Translations under genes and position numbers: made by a program
Notes under the pieces: model-generated
Told to the model about the DNA's origin: nothing
The model's database searches: none
The model's input: the letters and a program-made list of their open reading frames with translations, nothing else
NCBI GenBank assembly: GCA_905183005.1
Contig: CAJJDO010000057.1
Location: forward strand, 31,296 to 95,295
Source of the DNA: Paramecium pentaurelia
Lineage: Eukaryota > Ciliophora > Oligohymenophorea > Peniculida > Parameciidae
Reading direction: 5' to 3'
Length of the DNA stretch: 64,000 nt
Shown here: in pieces, positions 50,116 to 61,818 of the stretch
Numbering within the stretch: position 1 is the stretch's first letter
Layout: each line of letters opens with the position of its first letter

Positions 50116-50587
50116 ATAAAAATTGTATTAATAAAATAATCATGATATTTGAGATTAATATAATTTTTATTTTTACAAATTTGAACATTTACTTGTTTAT
50201 GGAGGAGCTAATCAAAGATTGAAAAATAAATTTCAGGACTCAAATACAGATACGATTTACAACTAGATACTGTATAAATAAGTTGTACAAAAATATGTAA
50301 AAGGCAAAATAGATAAAGTGACTAGATAATATGAATATACATCATTATAATGTTATTTGTGGAATATAATATTGTAGCCTTTGTTTCTTTAAGAACCATT
50401 TAAAAAGAACAGAATCTTTATTAATTTATATCCTATTTTGAGGAAGAACCATCTAATATCAAATTTCAGATAATTTTATATTCCATTAATAGTCGAAAGA
50501 TTAAATCAGGATGGCTAATTTTAAGTAAGAATTATGTTACAAATATATAAAGATATTTAATTTTATTAAATAATTTATTATTTCTCA
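50116..50587. repeat. 472-base copy of 59758-60229
   Basis: Appears identical to 59758-60229 over its whole length and stops exactly at the N. It carries the middle of the decayed coding region described at 59.6-60.6 kb. Either a contig end that followed an alternative joined molecule or a recent duplication. Confidence 0.85.
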
Positions 50588-50588
50588 N

Positions 50589-50631
50589 AATTCTATTAGA
50601 ATATTGAATATTATTATTAAATATTAATAAT
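50589..50631. repeat. second copy of the 43-base contig overlap
   Basis: Same 43 bases as 50068-50110, at the first base of the contig that follows the N. It leads directly into the upstream region of the WD40 gene. Confidence 0.8.
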
Positions 50632-50648
50632 AAATAATATAATTAAAA

Positions 50649-52268
50649 ATGATAGAAAAAGAATAAGATTTTTTTTGTTAGATTCATAAGGCTCCAGTCT
50701 TAATGATTACTTGTGATTAAGAAAAAAAGAAAAATTAAAGATTTTTATGTTCTTAATGTATGGAACATTTAGACTTAAAAACTTAATTAATGAATTTTTA
50801 GAAAGCTCATTAATATATTTAGGTAAATCAAGAATTAAAAAAATAATCTATTGAGAATGTTTTAATGATCAACATTAATCAGCTACAATATCTTCAAAAT
50901 ACTCTTTATTAATTAAAATCTAGTGTTATTCAATAATTGGATTAATTGATTGGAAATGCAGAAGAATGGATTAAATAAATACAATCACGTGGATCAGCAC
51001 ACCTAGCATATAGTTTCTTTGATGAATTAGAAATATTGATTACAAATTCAAAATTTGATTAATTTGATTAGAAATCTATAGTAGATTAAATAAATTTCAT
51101 AAATTAATCATGGATTCATAAGATCATGAATAAAATAAATTTATTTAAATAATTTTAAGAAACTTAAAAATGTTCAGAACTATTAAATAATATAATGTTT
51201 AAAGGAAATTAGTAGAATGATATTATGAATTAAAATGAGGTAGAATAAGAAGATAAGGAATTATAATAAAATTAATTGGAATTTAAATCAATGATAGATT
51301 AACGAATTGAAATTAAATTAATTGATGATTCTAATAAATAAATTGGATATTGTTTTGCAATAGTTTTTGATAAAACTGATTCAATCATGGTTTCATGTAG
51401 TAATAATGAGATTAAAATTTGGAATTTTAAATTAGGAAGATTATCATTAATTAATACTTATTAAGAACATTCAAAGGCTGTAACATGTTTAGTGTATAGC
51501 AAAATAAAAAATACTTTTATTTCTGGATCTCATGATCATACTATCCTTTGTTGGTAATAAATTAATCAAAAAGAGTGGAAGTGTTCATAGAAATACTAAT
51601 AACATAATGGAACAGTTCATTGTTTAATGTTAACTTAAGATGAGGATCAATTATTATCAGGAGGTTGTGATCATTCAATTAAAGTTTGGAAAATAGATTT
51701 TATTAAGAATGAGTTGAATTTCTAGTACTCTTTAAATAACCATGGCAATAGTGTAAAGTCATTTAGTTTTAATGAATCTGAGACTTTATTAATATCATGT
51801 GGATTAGATCATTTTATTATATGGGAGAAAGGACAGTAAGGAAAATGGGAATTTAAATATACATAACCAGTTGCAAATTAAGGACGTAAAATTCATGTAA
51901 TTAATGATTAAAAATTTCTTTGGGTAACAAAAAATGAGTATATTGATGATATTTTAGTGTTAGAATATTAGAATGGAGTCTTTAAATATAATATTGATGC
52001 AAGTATCAAATTAATTATGAATAACAAATGTGAAGATGATGCATATTTCCCTATTATTTACAATAAAGAAAAAAATATATTATTAGTAAGACATAAACAT
52101 CATATCTATCTAATTAGATAATTAAATAATGGTAGATTTGAAATTATGACATCACTAAATTGTTTAAATGATGTTATTTTTGGAACTATGACCAATAATG
52201 GATAGTATTTAGTATTTTGGGATATGAAGAATTTAAATTATTAATCATATGAGATAGTAATGATATGA
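50649..52268 (+). CDS. zinc-finger/coiled-coil/WD40 protein
   Basis: Intact single exon, ATG 50649 to TGA 52266-52268, 539 residues with TAA/TAG as Gln. The N-terminus has a B-box-like Cys/His pattern (FCQIHKAP, ITCD, FLCSQCMEH). Residues about 60-230 are helical and Gln-rich. WD40 units follow: SCSNNEIKIWNF, GSHDHTILCW, SGGCDHSIKVWK, SCGLDHFIIWEKG. The C-terminal blades end with TNNGQYLVFWDMKN. Zinc-finger head, coiled coil and propeller suggest a scaffold of the TRIM-like kind, although no RING domain is seen. The start lies only 18 bases after the 43-base contig overlap, so its promoter is in uncertain assembly. A relic of a relative sits at 10.86-11.20 kb. Confidence 0.88.
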
Positions 52269-53115
52269 ATTATATGAATAAAAATAAAATTATTATATAA
52301 TTTTTATTTTGGTTTTCAAATATTTATGAAAAAATATAAATAAATTCTTAAGTATTAAATAATTATTAAAATATAAGATAATATCTAAATGGGTTTGTTT
52401 TTTTCACCAATCATTTAACAACTAAAATCATGCTTTATAGTAGGTTATTATGTTCTTAGTCATAGTATTTACCAAAGTTAAGAAAAAAATCTTAATATAG
52501 TACCTTTAGGGAAAAGAATTTCTGAGCTTATGCATTGTAGAAGATGGAATAAGAAAATACTTAAATAATAATTTAGATAGAATTGAACTTAATGGTTCAC
52601 TTTTAGTATACATAAACTGGATAGGATAATTATTTAATATTTTTAGATAAGATTCAATATCAACATAAAAGAGATGATTTTTCTTTTTTTATTTGCTATA
52701 TTAACTGTGTAGATAAATATCCCTAATTAAGTTCTTTAATCTTTGAAATAATGACTACTCAATTTTGATAAATTATTTGTATTTTTATATTATCATCATC
52801 TTATTCAAACAAAATATTTTTTAAAAGGATATTTTTGTTTAGAAAATCTCAAATAATTAATTGTAAGAAGACTATTCACCTAAATAAACCATTAATATAT
52901 AATTTATTTTCACACTAATCAATTGTATTATTTTAATTTTTCTTTTAAAAATATGATTATCCATATATAATAAAGGAGAAACTAAATGTATATTATTAAT
53001 CAATTGATATATAATATTGTATAATTATAATATAAAAATAATAGAAATTGGCCAAATATTTATTATCATTATAAAGAACTTGGAAACAATATTATCTAAT
53101 TAAGAATAAATTAAC
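52269..53115. other. intergenic, nothing recognised
   Basis: A/T-rich spacer between two WD40 genes in the same direction. No open frame, repeat or RNA gene that I can support. Confidence 0.45.
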
Positions 53116-54595
53116 ATGTCCTCTTTTTAAAACTCACCATTATCTGCAGAAAACTATGAATAAAAAGTTTAAGATTGTTTCAATGAAGTATATGAATAAA
53201 TTGATGTATGTTTTAGTATTTCTAGTAGATTCAAAGTCATCCTATGACAAAATAGGTTAATTAATTGATTAAATTCTTTTGGATTAAATTTAACCTAATG
53301 TTTCCAATTTATCATTTCAATCCATCAGCAACTAACCTTTCATTTTATCATCATTAACTTTTTCAAATGATTACATCAATCCTATTCTAACATAGTAAAT
53401 CATATCTGAATTATAACCATCAATAAAATTTATTGTGCAAAGAGAAGTTAAAAATAAGGAATAAATATTGACTCAATTATTTTAATCAAAATTGGATAAA
53501 GAAATTGAATAAAGGAAGAAAGAATAAACTATATATATGGAAATCATATAAAAGAAAGATAAAGAGATTTAATAAATCAATTAAAATTAATATATAGAAG
53601 AAAAACAAAAGAAATAAATTATAGAAGTTTAAAATCTAAACTAATTCTCCTTTGAGCTCATTATTGAAAATTCAATAAAGTAAAATGAAACATGTTGTGC
53701 AATTGCTTTTAATTCAGACTAATCAATCGTAGTAGCTGGTTGTTCTAAGGACATTAAAGTATTTTAACATATATTAGGGAAACTTGATTAAATATAATTG
53801 TTAAGCTAGCATACCTAAAATGTAAATACTTTAAATTTTATGAAAAATAAAAATAATTTTATATCTGGTAGTGATGATAATACAATTATAATATGGTAGA
53901 TGATTAAACATTATTAATGGAATTTTTAATAAATATTGAATGGACATTCAGGTTCATTAATTTGTTTATTGTTGAAAAATACTGATGATCTAATTATCTC
54001 AGGTAGTTATGATAAAACAATTAAATTTTGGATCAAACAGGATTAATGGTTGGTTTAATAAAGCATAAATGATCATTCTAATTGTGTATATTCATTATGT
54101 TTGAATGAACAATAAAATAAAGTAATTTCTTGTTCAAATGATAAATAAATATTAGTAATAGAATAATAAAAATTAGACTAAAAATGGATTGTAACATAAA
54201 AGATAAAAGTGGATTAATATGGATATAGATTATGTTTCATTAATGATAATTAATTTACATTTTAACCTTATTGTACCGAATAAATGCAAATATATGAGAT
54301 TGACATTAATAAAAAATAGTATAGAAAGACAAAGGAAATCACTGTAAATTGTGGTACAAGTAATGAATCTTGTTTATTCCCATAATAATACTTAAAGTCA
54401 AGATGCCTCCTTGTGAATAAGAATGGCAAGAATATTAATTTAATTAGGAAGAAAGAAAATGGCGAATTTATTGTTGAGTAATCTATAGAATTTAGTACTT
54501 ATGCTATTTGTGGATCATTAAGTTAAGATGGAGAATATTTAATAACTTGGGATGATAAATCGTAAGAAATACAAATAAGAAAATGTAAAGAATGA
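53116..54595 (+). CDS. WD40 repeat protein with one short intron
   Basis: ATG 53116 to TGA 54593-54595. Removing a probable 31-nt intron (53206-53236) gives exactly 483 codons, 482 residues. The N-terminus (SAENYEQKVQDCFNEVY) lacks the zinc finger of its neighbour. Residues about 110-200 form a charged coiled coil (KEIEQRKKEQT; KKDKEIQQINQ). WD40 units follow: AGCSKDIKVF, SGSDDNTIIIW, SGSYDKTIKFW, SCSNDKQILVI. The end is GSLSQDGEYLITWDDKSQEI then QIRKCKE, a C-terminus I associate with a large Paramecium WD40 family. A propeller scaffold; the partner is unknown. It is in tandem with the gene at 50649, from which it differs enough to be an old paralogue. Confidence 0.88.
53206..53236 (+). other. 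probable 31-nt intron
   Basis: Begins GTATGTTTTAG and ends GATTCAAAG. Its removal joins EQID to SSYDKIGQLID in frame. An AAG acceptor also occurs in other introns of this window. A 19-nt alternative (53210-53228) would also keep the frame. Confidence 0.6.
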
Positions 54596-56563
54596 TAAAT
54601 AAATTATTACATGAAAAGAATATTAAATATATTTTCATTTAGTTTAAATTATCTTCATATATTAATGTAATTAAATAGTTTAATGTTGGATTAATCATTA
54701 AAACTTTAGATAATATAAAATTTATTGTATAAATAATTTTTATAAGTAAAATGGACACAAGTTGATTATATGAGAACAAAAGAGTAATATAGGTTTAATA
54801 GAAACATTGAGACACATGTAAAATAATAAATTCTCAAATAATACGAAAATCTTTATTTTAGTTGAAATTCCTAAATGATAAAATTAGACCTATGTAGATT
54901 ATATTATAATAATAATAATTCTCATAAAAATCAATATAAAAGAATCAATCAATTTATAGAAATTAATAAAATTATTAGTCTAGTTGTTTATAATCGATGA
55001 TCAATTAAGTGATCTAAAATTATAATAATCATTATAGCATCTTAAAAAAGAAAAGATTGATCATTAAATATTTATTGATATATATCTTCCTCTTTTATTT
55101 ATTTTTAAAAGAAATTAATTTGAAAAATAATCCAAGATTAAAACAAAAAATTGGACTTTTTTCCCATATATTGTAAATAAAAGAAGAAAAAATTCAATAT
55201 AGATTAAATAAATAATTAAAAGGAAAAATGAATATCTTTTCTCAAATATTAAGAGTAAATTACTAACATTCTAATTTATGAAATATAAAGATAAGATACT
55301 TTAAGTCAATCATAAATTTTATCCAAATCAAAAAAATTGTGAACAAGTGATGATATCGTTTGTAATATATGAATGAATAATAAATTTGCTGGAAAGGGTA
55401 TCATTTGCCATAGTCCATTAACATCTATATTTTTCAAAAAAACAGTCCCAGTATAGTTTGGTTGATTATATATATATAAGTATCATCTATTTCATCAGCT
55501 TTGCAAATCATTGTTAATACATATAGAATTTTTTGCTTGGGTGAGAAAAGACTTCTATTAACTTTAAGGCTATTTCAGTATCTGTAAAAGAGAGTAATCT
55601 GCATTAATATATATCATTATTTATAATCTACATTAAGAGATCAGTAGATAACGATTTAATGATATTCAGTCTTCTATTGTATTATGAAATATATTTGAAT
55701 GTATTTTAGAGAGAATGTAAATAGTTTGATCTATCAATTATAACACACAATTTATTATTTGTATATAGATCATAAAACTATTTTTTAAATGCAAAATAAT
55801 TAATTAATTAATTACAAACCCTATTTTTTAAAATTATGTGTTTAACTAATTACTAAGTGGCGAAAATACTTTAGATTAAATTAAAACAATTAATTATTGC
55901 TGACGATACACTAAAATCAGTTGATGATATTCGCTAATCTAAAAATTAAAAATCAACATTTTTCTAATTCACCCCTTTCAAAATTTGCCCTATAATTTCA
56001 TTTCTGCTATTTAATAAAATTGTCTATGCTCTAAAAATTTCCATGAGTAACATGAATAAGTGTTAGTAATTCCAAACTACCTAGTTTATATCAATGATGC
56101 AGCTTTTATATTACCTGCATTATTATATTATTGATCTATCAAAAAAATCTTAAATTATATCTAAATAATAAATTCAATTTTTAAAACGAAATTTCTATTT
56201 TTTAAATATCTTCTATTGGTAGGATTTAAGCAAATAAACAATTGTTGCCATCTAGTTTAAGTAGCAGATAAATAAAATCTTGAATTGGGTTTCTGTTTAT
56301 AATTTAGAGTTCAGATTATTTAAGTTTTTTTATTCCTACATCCTAAATGACAACTTCAATTTAATATTATTTATAAGAGTTTAATATTTTTTAGAAAATG
56401 AAGAAAATTTGGCTTAAGGTCATTCAATTTTATTGTTTCTTCTATTTTTTTGTTAAAGATTAAGTTAGAAAAGACGAAGATTTGATTTCTAAAATTTAAA
56501 TAAATTTATCAAAAACAAATAAAAGTAATAATTATTCACAGATATTTAATAATATTAATATGC
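54596..56563. other. intergenic with a minus-strand coding relic
   Basis: At about 55339-55570 the minus strand reads protein-like text in two frames (TDTEIALKLIEVFSHPSKK; KLYWDCFFEKYRCQWTMAND). The family is not recognised and the frames are broken. The remainder is A/T-rich without support for a gene. Confidence 0.4.
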
Positions 56564-59000
56564 TCATTATTCAAAAATAACCCATCTATTAATATCATAA
56601 CCTTCATCATAGATCTTGCAATTTATTTACCAAATTCCAACCTTTCTACTATTTTTATATTAGCCAGTTAAAGTGCATTATTAGCTACCTGCAAAACTAT
56701 CGCATACATCAATCCAACATCCACACTTAATTAAACCTTATTATTCATTATATTATCCTCCACCCCTATATTTTTTATTTCATATTTACACTAATCCAAT
56801 AGTTTTTTCTCCATAATACTTTTTATACCAAATATCCCATCTACCAATTTTTCTACCATTTTTATACTCACCCTTAAAGGTTATTTATGAATATTCATCA
56901 AAATTATCACTTAACTCAATCCATCTTCCAACTTTAATACATCCTTATTCTTCATCATATGATCCACCACCACTAAAATTATTATTTGATATTACACTTA
57001 TTACAATTTGTTATCTCCATAAATCTGCTCAAACCAAATCTCCCATTTGCCAACTCTTTTACCACTTCTATATTCGCCAATATATGTGACTTAAGAATCA
57101 CTATTAAACAAATGACCCAAATCAATCCATTTTCCAATTTTTATTAATCCATGTTCTTCATCATATGATCCTCCACCACTAAATTTATCATTTAAAATAT
57201 ACATTAATTCATTCTTTCTATCTCCAAAATGCTTTAAAAAATAAGTATCCCATCTACCAACTTTGATACCATTTTTATATTCTCCAATATAAGTGACTTA
57301 TGAATTAGAACAAAAATTATCGCTAATCTCAATCCATTTCCCAATCTTATTAGAACTAATCTCATCATAAGATCCACAAGCACTAAATTCGAATTATTTA
57401 TTTACATCAATTTATTTATTATATTGAATGCTGTTGTCCACAAAGTTTCCCATCTTCCAATTTTATAACCATTTTTATATTCACCATTTGTAGTCATGTA
57501 TTAATTTAAATGATAATCATCATTAAACTCAAACCATTTCCCAATTTTTATTGAACCTTGTTCTGAATCATATGATCCACCACCACTAAATAATTTATGC
57601 TTTTTAATATTTTTACATATTATAAAAGGGCTTTCCTTTTTCATCCCTTTTTTCTATATCCCATCTATTAATTTTTTTTCCTTTTTTATATTCTCCATTA
57701 TAAGTAGTTTACCATCTAATACCAAAGAAATCGCTCAGCTCTATCCATTTCCCAATCTTAATAGAATCTAATTCATCATATGATCCACCACCACTAAAAA
57801 TGCAATTATGAATATTTGTTACATCATTTCTCCTAATTCAAATATATCCCATCTACCAATTTTCTTACCTTTTCTATATTCTCCAATATAAGTGATTTAT
57901 GAGTGTTCTTAAAATCCTTCGCTCAATTAAACCCATTTTCCAATTTTATTACCATCTTCATCATATGATCCTCCACCACTTAAAAATTTAATTGTAATAT
58001 ATTACATTATATCATGTATCTAACCATCTCCCTACTTAAACCAAATATCCCATCTACCAATTTTCTTATCGTTTCTATAGTCTCCAATATAAGTGATTTA
58101 TGAGAATCCTTAAAATCCATCACTCTACTCAATCCATTTTCCAATTTTATTACCATCTCCATTATATGACCCACCACCACTTAAATAGTTTTAATCTTAA
58201 TAAAATACATCAATTTATTATTATATCTATATTCATCTTAATACCAAATATTCCATAAACCAACCTTTTTTCCATTTTTATATTCACCATTATATTTGAT
58301 TTTAGAATAATAGCAAAATCTATCACTTAGTTATGTCCATTTTCCATTCTTTTGACCTTAAAAGTTGTAACGTCCAGCATCACTAAATTATAAATAATTT
58401 GGTCAATACATTAATTAATCATCATATATATACTTCCACATTCCATATCTTTAATCATCTAGATAATATCCAGATTCATATACTTAAGCTTAACTTATAA
58501 ATAATTGAATGATAATATACTTTCTATAATTTTTTGTAAGTTCAATCCACAAACCTTATTTTTTTTCATCATCAGAGTACCATCCACCAGCATCCCTTAA
58601 AATTTCACCTTTCCATGTAGTAATCCATTTTCCTACCTTTTAATTCAATTACCCATATCTTCCAGACCAGTTAAGATGATTTAGCTATTCTAAATTAGTA
58701 AAATTTTAAAATCCCACAGATTAATTTTTACTTGATTCTCTATTTATTAATATAAAATTATTTACATTCTTAAGAGTTAACCATCGAAGAAATACTTTCT
58801 TTCATTTTCATTCGTTATTGTTACTATTTAGACAATTTTCTTAAACCATCTAAGGTTGTAAAAGTTCCATACTTCACAATCAAATACTTATTCTGTATCT
58901 AACTTTTGATTATTGTCATTTTAATGCCCATATTATTGATGGCTAGTTTAATGAATATTTATACTCTATTCCTCTTAAGATATTTTAGCAATTTGAACAT
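56564..59000 (-). CDS. MORN-like repeat protein, intron in each repeat
   Basis: ATG 59000-58998 to TGA 56566-56564. Removing ten introns of 23-32 nt (274 nt in total) gives exactly 721 codons, 720 residues. After a 150-residue head come about nine units of roughly 65 residues built on GGGSYDEE--IKIGKWIEL and YIGEYKNGKKIGRWDIW. The GEYKNGKKVG element is the MORN type, a beta-hairpin repeat that in other proteins binds lipid or protein at membranes and cytoskeleton. No catalytic domain is seen. From the second intron onward each repeat carries one intron just before its GGGSYD (or equivalent). Relatives of this Paramecium-type repeat are, I believe, numerous in ciliates, but their function is unknown. 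Confidence 0.85.
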
Positions 59001-59629
59001 GAGATTCCCATTTTTTTAAATAAAAAATAATTATTTAATTGTTGTTATTATTGGTCATTCAAACTTAAATGCAAATAATAGATTAAGATACTATATTAAT
59101 ACCCAAAAATGTTATATTATTGAATTTTTATACTAGATTTTTAGATTTAAGAAAGGAAAAAAAAGTGTGATCTATTTATAGCAATATTCTTCTTCTAAAA
59201 TATAATTTAGCCATTCAGCCAAAGATGATTCCTTTTGAATAAGAATGACTTTTATATGATATGATAGAATAAAAAGTATCATAAAATAATAAAAAAAAGA
59301 ATAATCTTATTAAAAATATGATATTTTGATAATACAACTATGAAATTCTTTATTTTTAAATTAATGGTATCTAATAATAATATATCTAAATTTTCTTCAA
59401 TATCTATAAGATTCCATTTAGTTCAAAAATACTAATTGAGTGGTAAACCATTATATTTATTATGCTTTTATTATACAAAAATGTAAAGACTGGCAGTTAA
59501 AGTATTATGACTTTTATAACATCTCAAATAAATACTTTTAAATAATTGGAAAAAGTTGTCAATTTTGAGGACACATTATTCAAAATTGAAAGAAATATTT
59601 AATAAGAAGTCAATAATAGGTTTGCAAGA
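59001..59629. other. intergenic, nothing recognised
   Basis: A/T-rich. It contains the upstream side of the MORN-like gene. No supported feature. Confidence 0.45.
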
Positions 59630-60583
59630 GAAGAGGGTGAAATATTATATTAAATAAAGGAGAGGATGAAATATTAATTTCAATTAAAAATAGCATACAA
59701 TTATATATTAATGGAAATTATTTAATAGATTTAAAGGTAAAAAGTGCTTTTAAGATAAAAAAATTGTATTAATAAAATAATCATGATATTTGAGATTAAT
59801 ATAATTTTTATTTTTACAAATTTGAACATTTACTTGTTTATGGAGGAGCTAATCAAAGATTGAAAAATAAATTTCAGGACTCAAATACAGATACGATTTA
59901 CAACTAGATACTGTATAAATAAGTTGTACAAAAATATGTAAAAGGCAAAATAGATAAAGTGACTAGATAATATGAATATACATCATTATAATGTTATTTG
60001 TGGAATATAATATTGTAGCCTTTGTTTCTTTAAGAACCATTTAAAAAGAACAGAATCTTTATTAATTTATATCCTATTTTGAGGAAGAACCATCTAATAT
60101 CAAATTTCAGATAATTTTATATTCCATTAATAGTCGAAAGATTAAATCAGGATGGCTAATTTTAAGTAAGAATTATGTTACAAATATATAAAGATATTTA
60201 ATTTTATTAAATAATTTATTATTTCTCAATATAATTCAAATAAAGCATCTATTAATTTAAAATCTGTAGTTGATTATACAATTCTAATTCCTCATGAACA
60301 ATACATTTATTTAATTAAAACAAAATATAGTAATAATTCTATTGAATTTGAATTTAGTAAGAAGTATTATAAAAACGAGGAGAATTAAAAAAATATTTTA
60401 ACAAATTATGATTTTACATCTACTTTAGAAGATTTTGGAACATTTATACTTTCTCTTCTTCATAAATTTTCTATATTCTCAAAACAACTTTTAAAATAAA
60501 TATTAACAAAATTAATTCCTTATTTTACATTTCTTGTATTACATTTTTTGATTAAATTGCTTTTGATTCATCATCTTTTTTGA
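59630..60583 (+). pseudogene. decayed gene, frames scrambled, possibly PA14-like
   Basis: Several frames in succession read convincingly as protein: GEDEILISIKNSIQLYINGN (from about 59.66 kb), GGANQRLKNKFQDSNTD and VKGKIDKVTRQYEYTSLQ, EEEPSNIKFQIILYSINSRK and SGWLILSKNY, then VVDYTILIPHEQYIYLIKTK and FEFSKKYYKNEE, ending in a hydrophobic tail with TGA 60581-60583. The pattern LYINGNYLIDL...YLIKTKYSNN is loosely like a PA14 beta-sandwich, but that is a guess. Frame changes make it a pseudogene unless short introns or unexcised segments are present. Its middle (59758-60229) is duplicated at 50116-50587. Confidence 0.5.
59758..60229. repeat. 472-base segment also found at 50116-50587
   Basis: The match begins in an A-run (seven As here, five there) and ends in ATTTCTCA. 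Flanks differ on both sides. Confidence 0.85.
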
Positions 60584-61384
60584 TCTTTTCTTAAAATAAA
60601 TTGTCTATATTTTCTCCAATTTACTCTACTTTTTACATTAATAAACATTCTAAAATAAATGTATTTTCTTGATATTTATATTCAACAATTCTTATTTAAA
60701 ATCATTTAATCTAAAATCTCTAAATGAATATAGATAATAGTCGATAATTTTACCATCATAATTATTCATTATTTTTTAAAATTTATTAAATAGATTTTAA
60801 TGTTTCTATAATATTTGATGATTAACATGATTATATAATCGGATCATATATTGTCTTACTAATAGCTATTATTTTTTTTTAAGTAATTTTATCAGATTTA
60901 AAATCCTAAAGTATTGATGAAATAATTTATTATATTTGCTGAGAGTTTCAACTTTTTCACATAATTCTCATTCATATATTATACATGAATAACTTAATAG
61001 AATATTAAATTGTAGCATATTATACTGACTATTTTTCACAAGTTCCAACCATATTTTATTATCATCTAAGTATTCATGTTTTATTTTTTATTTTTTATTT
61101 TTCCCTCTCTAGAATCTTGTTTAATATTTTAATAAATAATTTCAAAAGTTAGCCCAAATGAAATCTAATAAAATTTGCTTTGTATAATAAAAAAACAATT
61201 ATTTACGATTGAAAATAAGATCACTTAATCTGACATACTTAAATCTATCAATAATATATTTGATTATGTTTTCCTCTTGATCAATTGATATACATCCAAT
61301 AACATCATATTAATTTACTCGATAAAGCTCCTCTACATCCTTATAAGAATAATATTAGATTGACTCATAGTTAAATCCAATCAT
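60479..61384 (-). pseudogene. unknown gene, nearly intact or recently decayed
   Basis: From ATG 61384 the minus strand reads MIGFNYESIQYYSYKDVEEL, VIGCISIDQEENIIKYIIDR and so on for 80 codons to TGA 61144-61142. It then continues in the next frame (SREGKNKKQKIKHEYLDD; KIWLELVKNSQYNML) to TGA 60481-60479. A TGA at 60968-60970 falls inside a possible 33-nt intron (60952-60984, GTATAA...AAAAAG). Only the frame step near 61.14 kb is then unexplained. The family is not recognised. It overlaps the tail of the decayed plus-strand region by about 100 bases. Confidence 0.5.
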
Positions 61385-61818
61385 TTAATGATAAATCAAA
61401 TTTCTATTAATAAAAAGCTTTATAATGGAATTATATAATATATAACAAATATAATATTTTTCTAATTATTTTAGAAACTTGGATTAAAATTGATGCTCTT
61501 AAGTGTATAAAAAAATTTAAATACTATGTTGTAAACAAAAAAACTATATTTTTTAGCATAATTTCTTTACTTTTGAATTTTTTTTGAAGCTTTTAAATAG
61601 CACAAACAAAGTATAAAATCATGATATTGTCTGCAACTATTACTTTTAGTTAACTGTGGATAATCTTTTCCTTAATTGTTGAGAGACTACTGATTATTAT
61701 AATGAGAGGCTGTAATATTATTATGCACAAATTTTTGATCAAATTTGTAAAATAAATGAAAAATTATAATATTCATATTAATTAAATATTTCATTTTTAA
61801 TATTATTATTTCTTTAAA
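61385..61818. other. divergent intergenic spacer
   Basis: Lies between a minus-strand start and a plus-strand start, so it should hold two promoters. A hydrophobic open stretch on the minus strand (about 61.39-61.56 kb, MLKNIVFLFTTQYLNFFIH) may be an upstream exon or chance. Confidence 0.4.

Larger units (their letters stand above)
48873..50648. other. upstream region with coding-like pieces and an assembly branch
   Basis: From 48873 to about 49165 the minus strand keeps reading as protein in changing frames (CDKFIIIYKNIL; MQYLINAHYDEKQTLHKGK; IVHLITKQSIRLNHQGY), so the NACHT gene may have a longer 5' end with unrecognised introns or frameshifts. From 49.2 to 50.1 kb I see nothing. From 50116 to 50587 the DNA duplicates 59758-60229, and an N follows at 50588. 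Confidence 0.5.
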
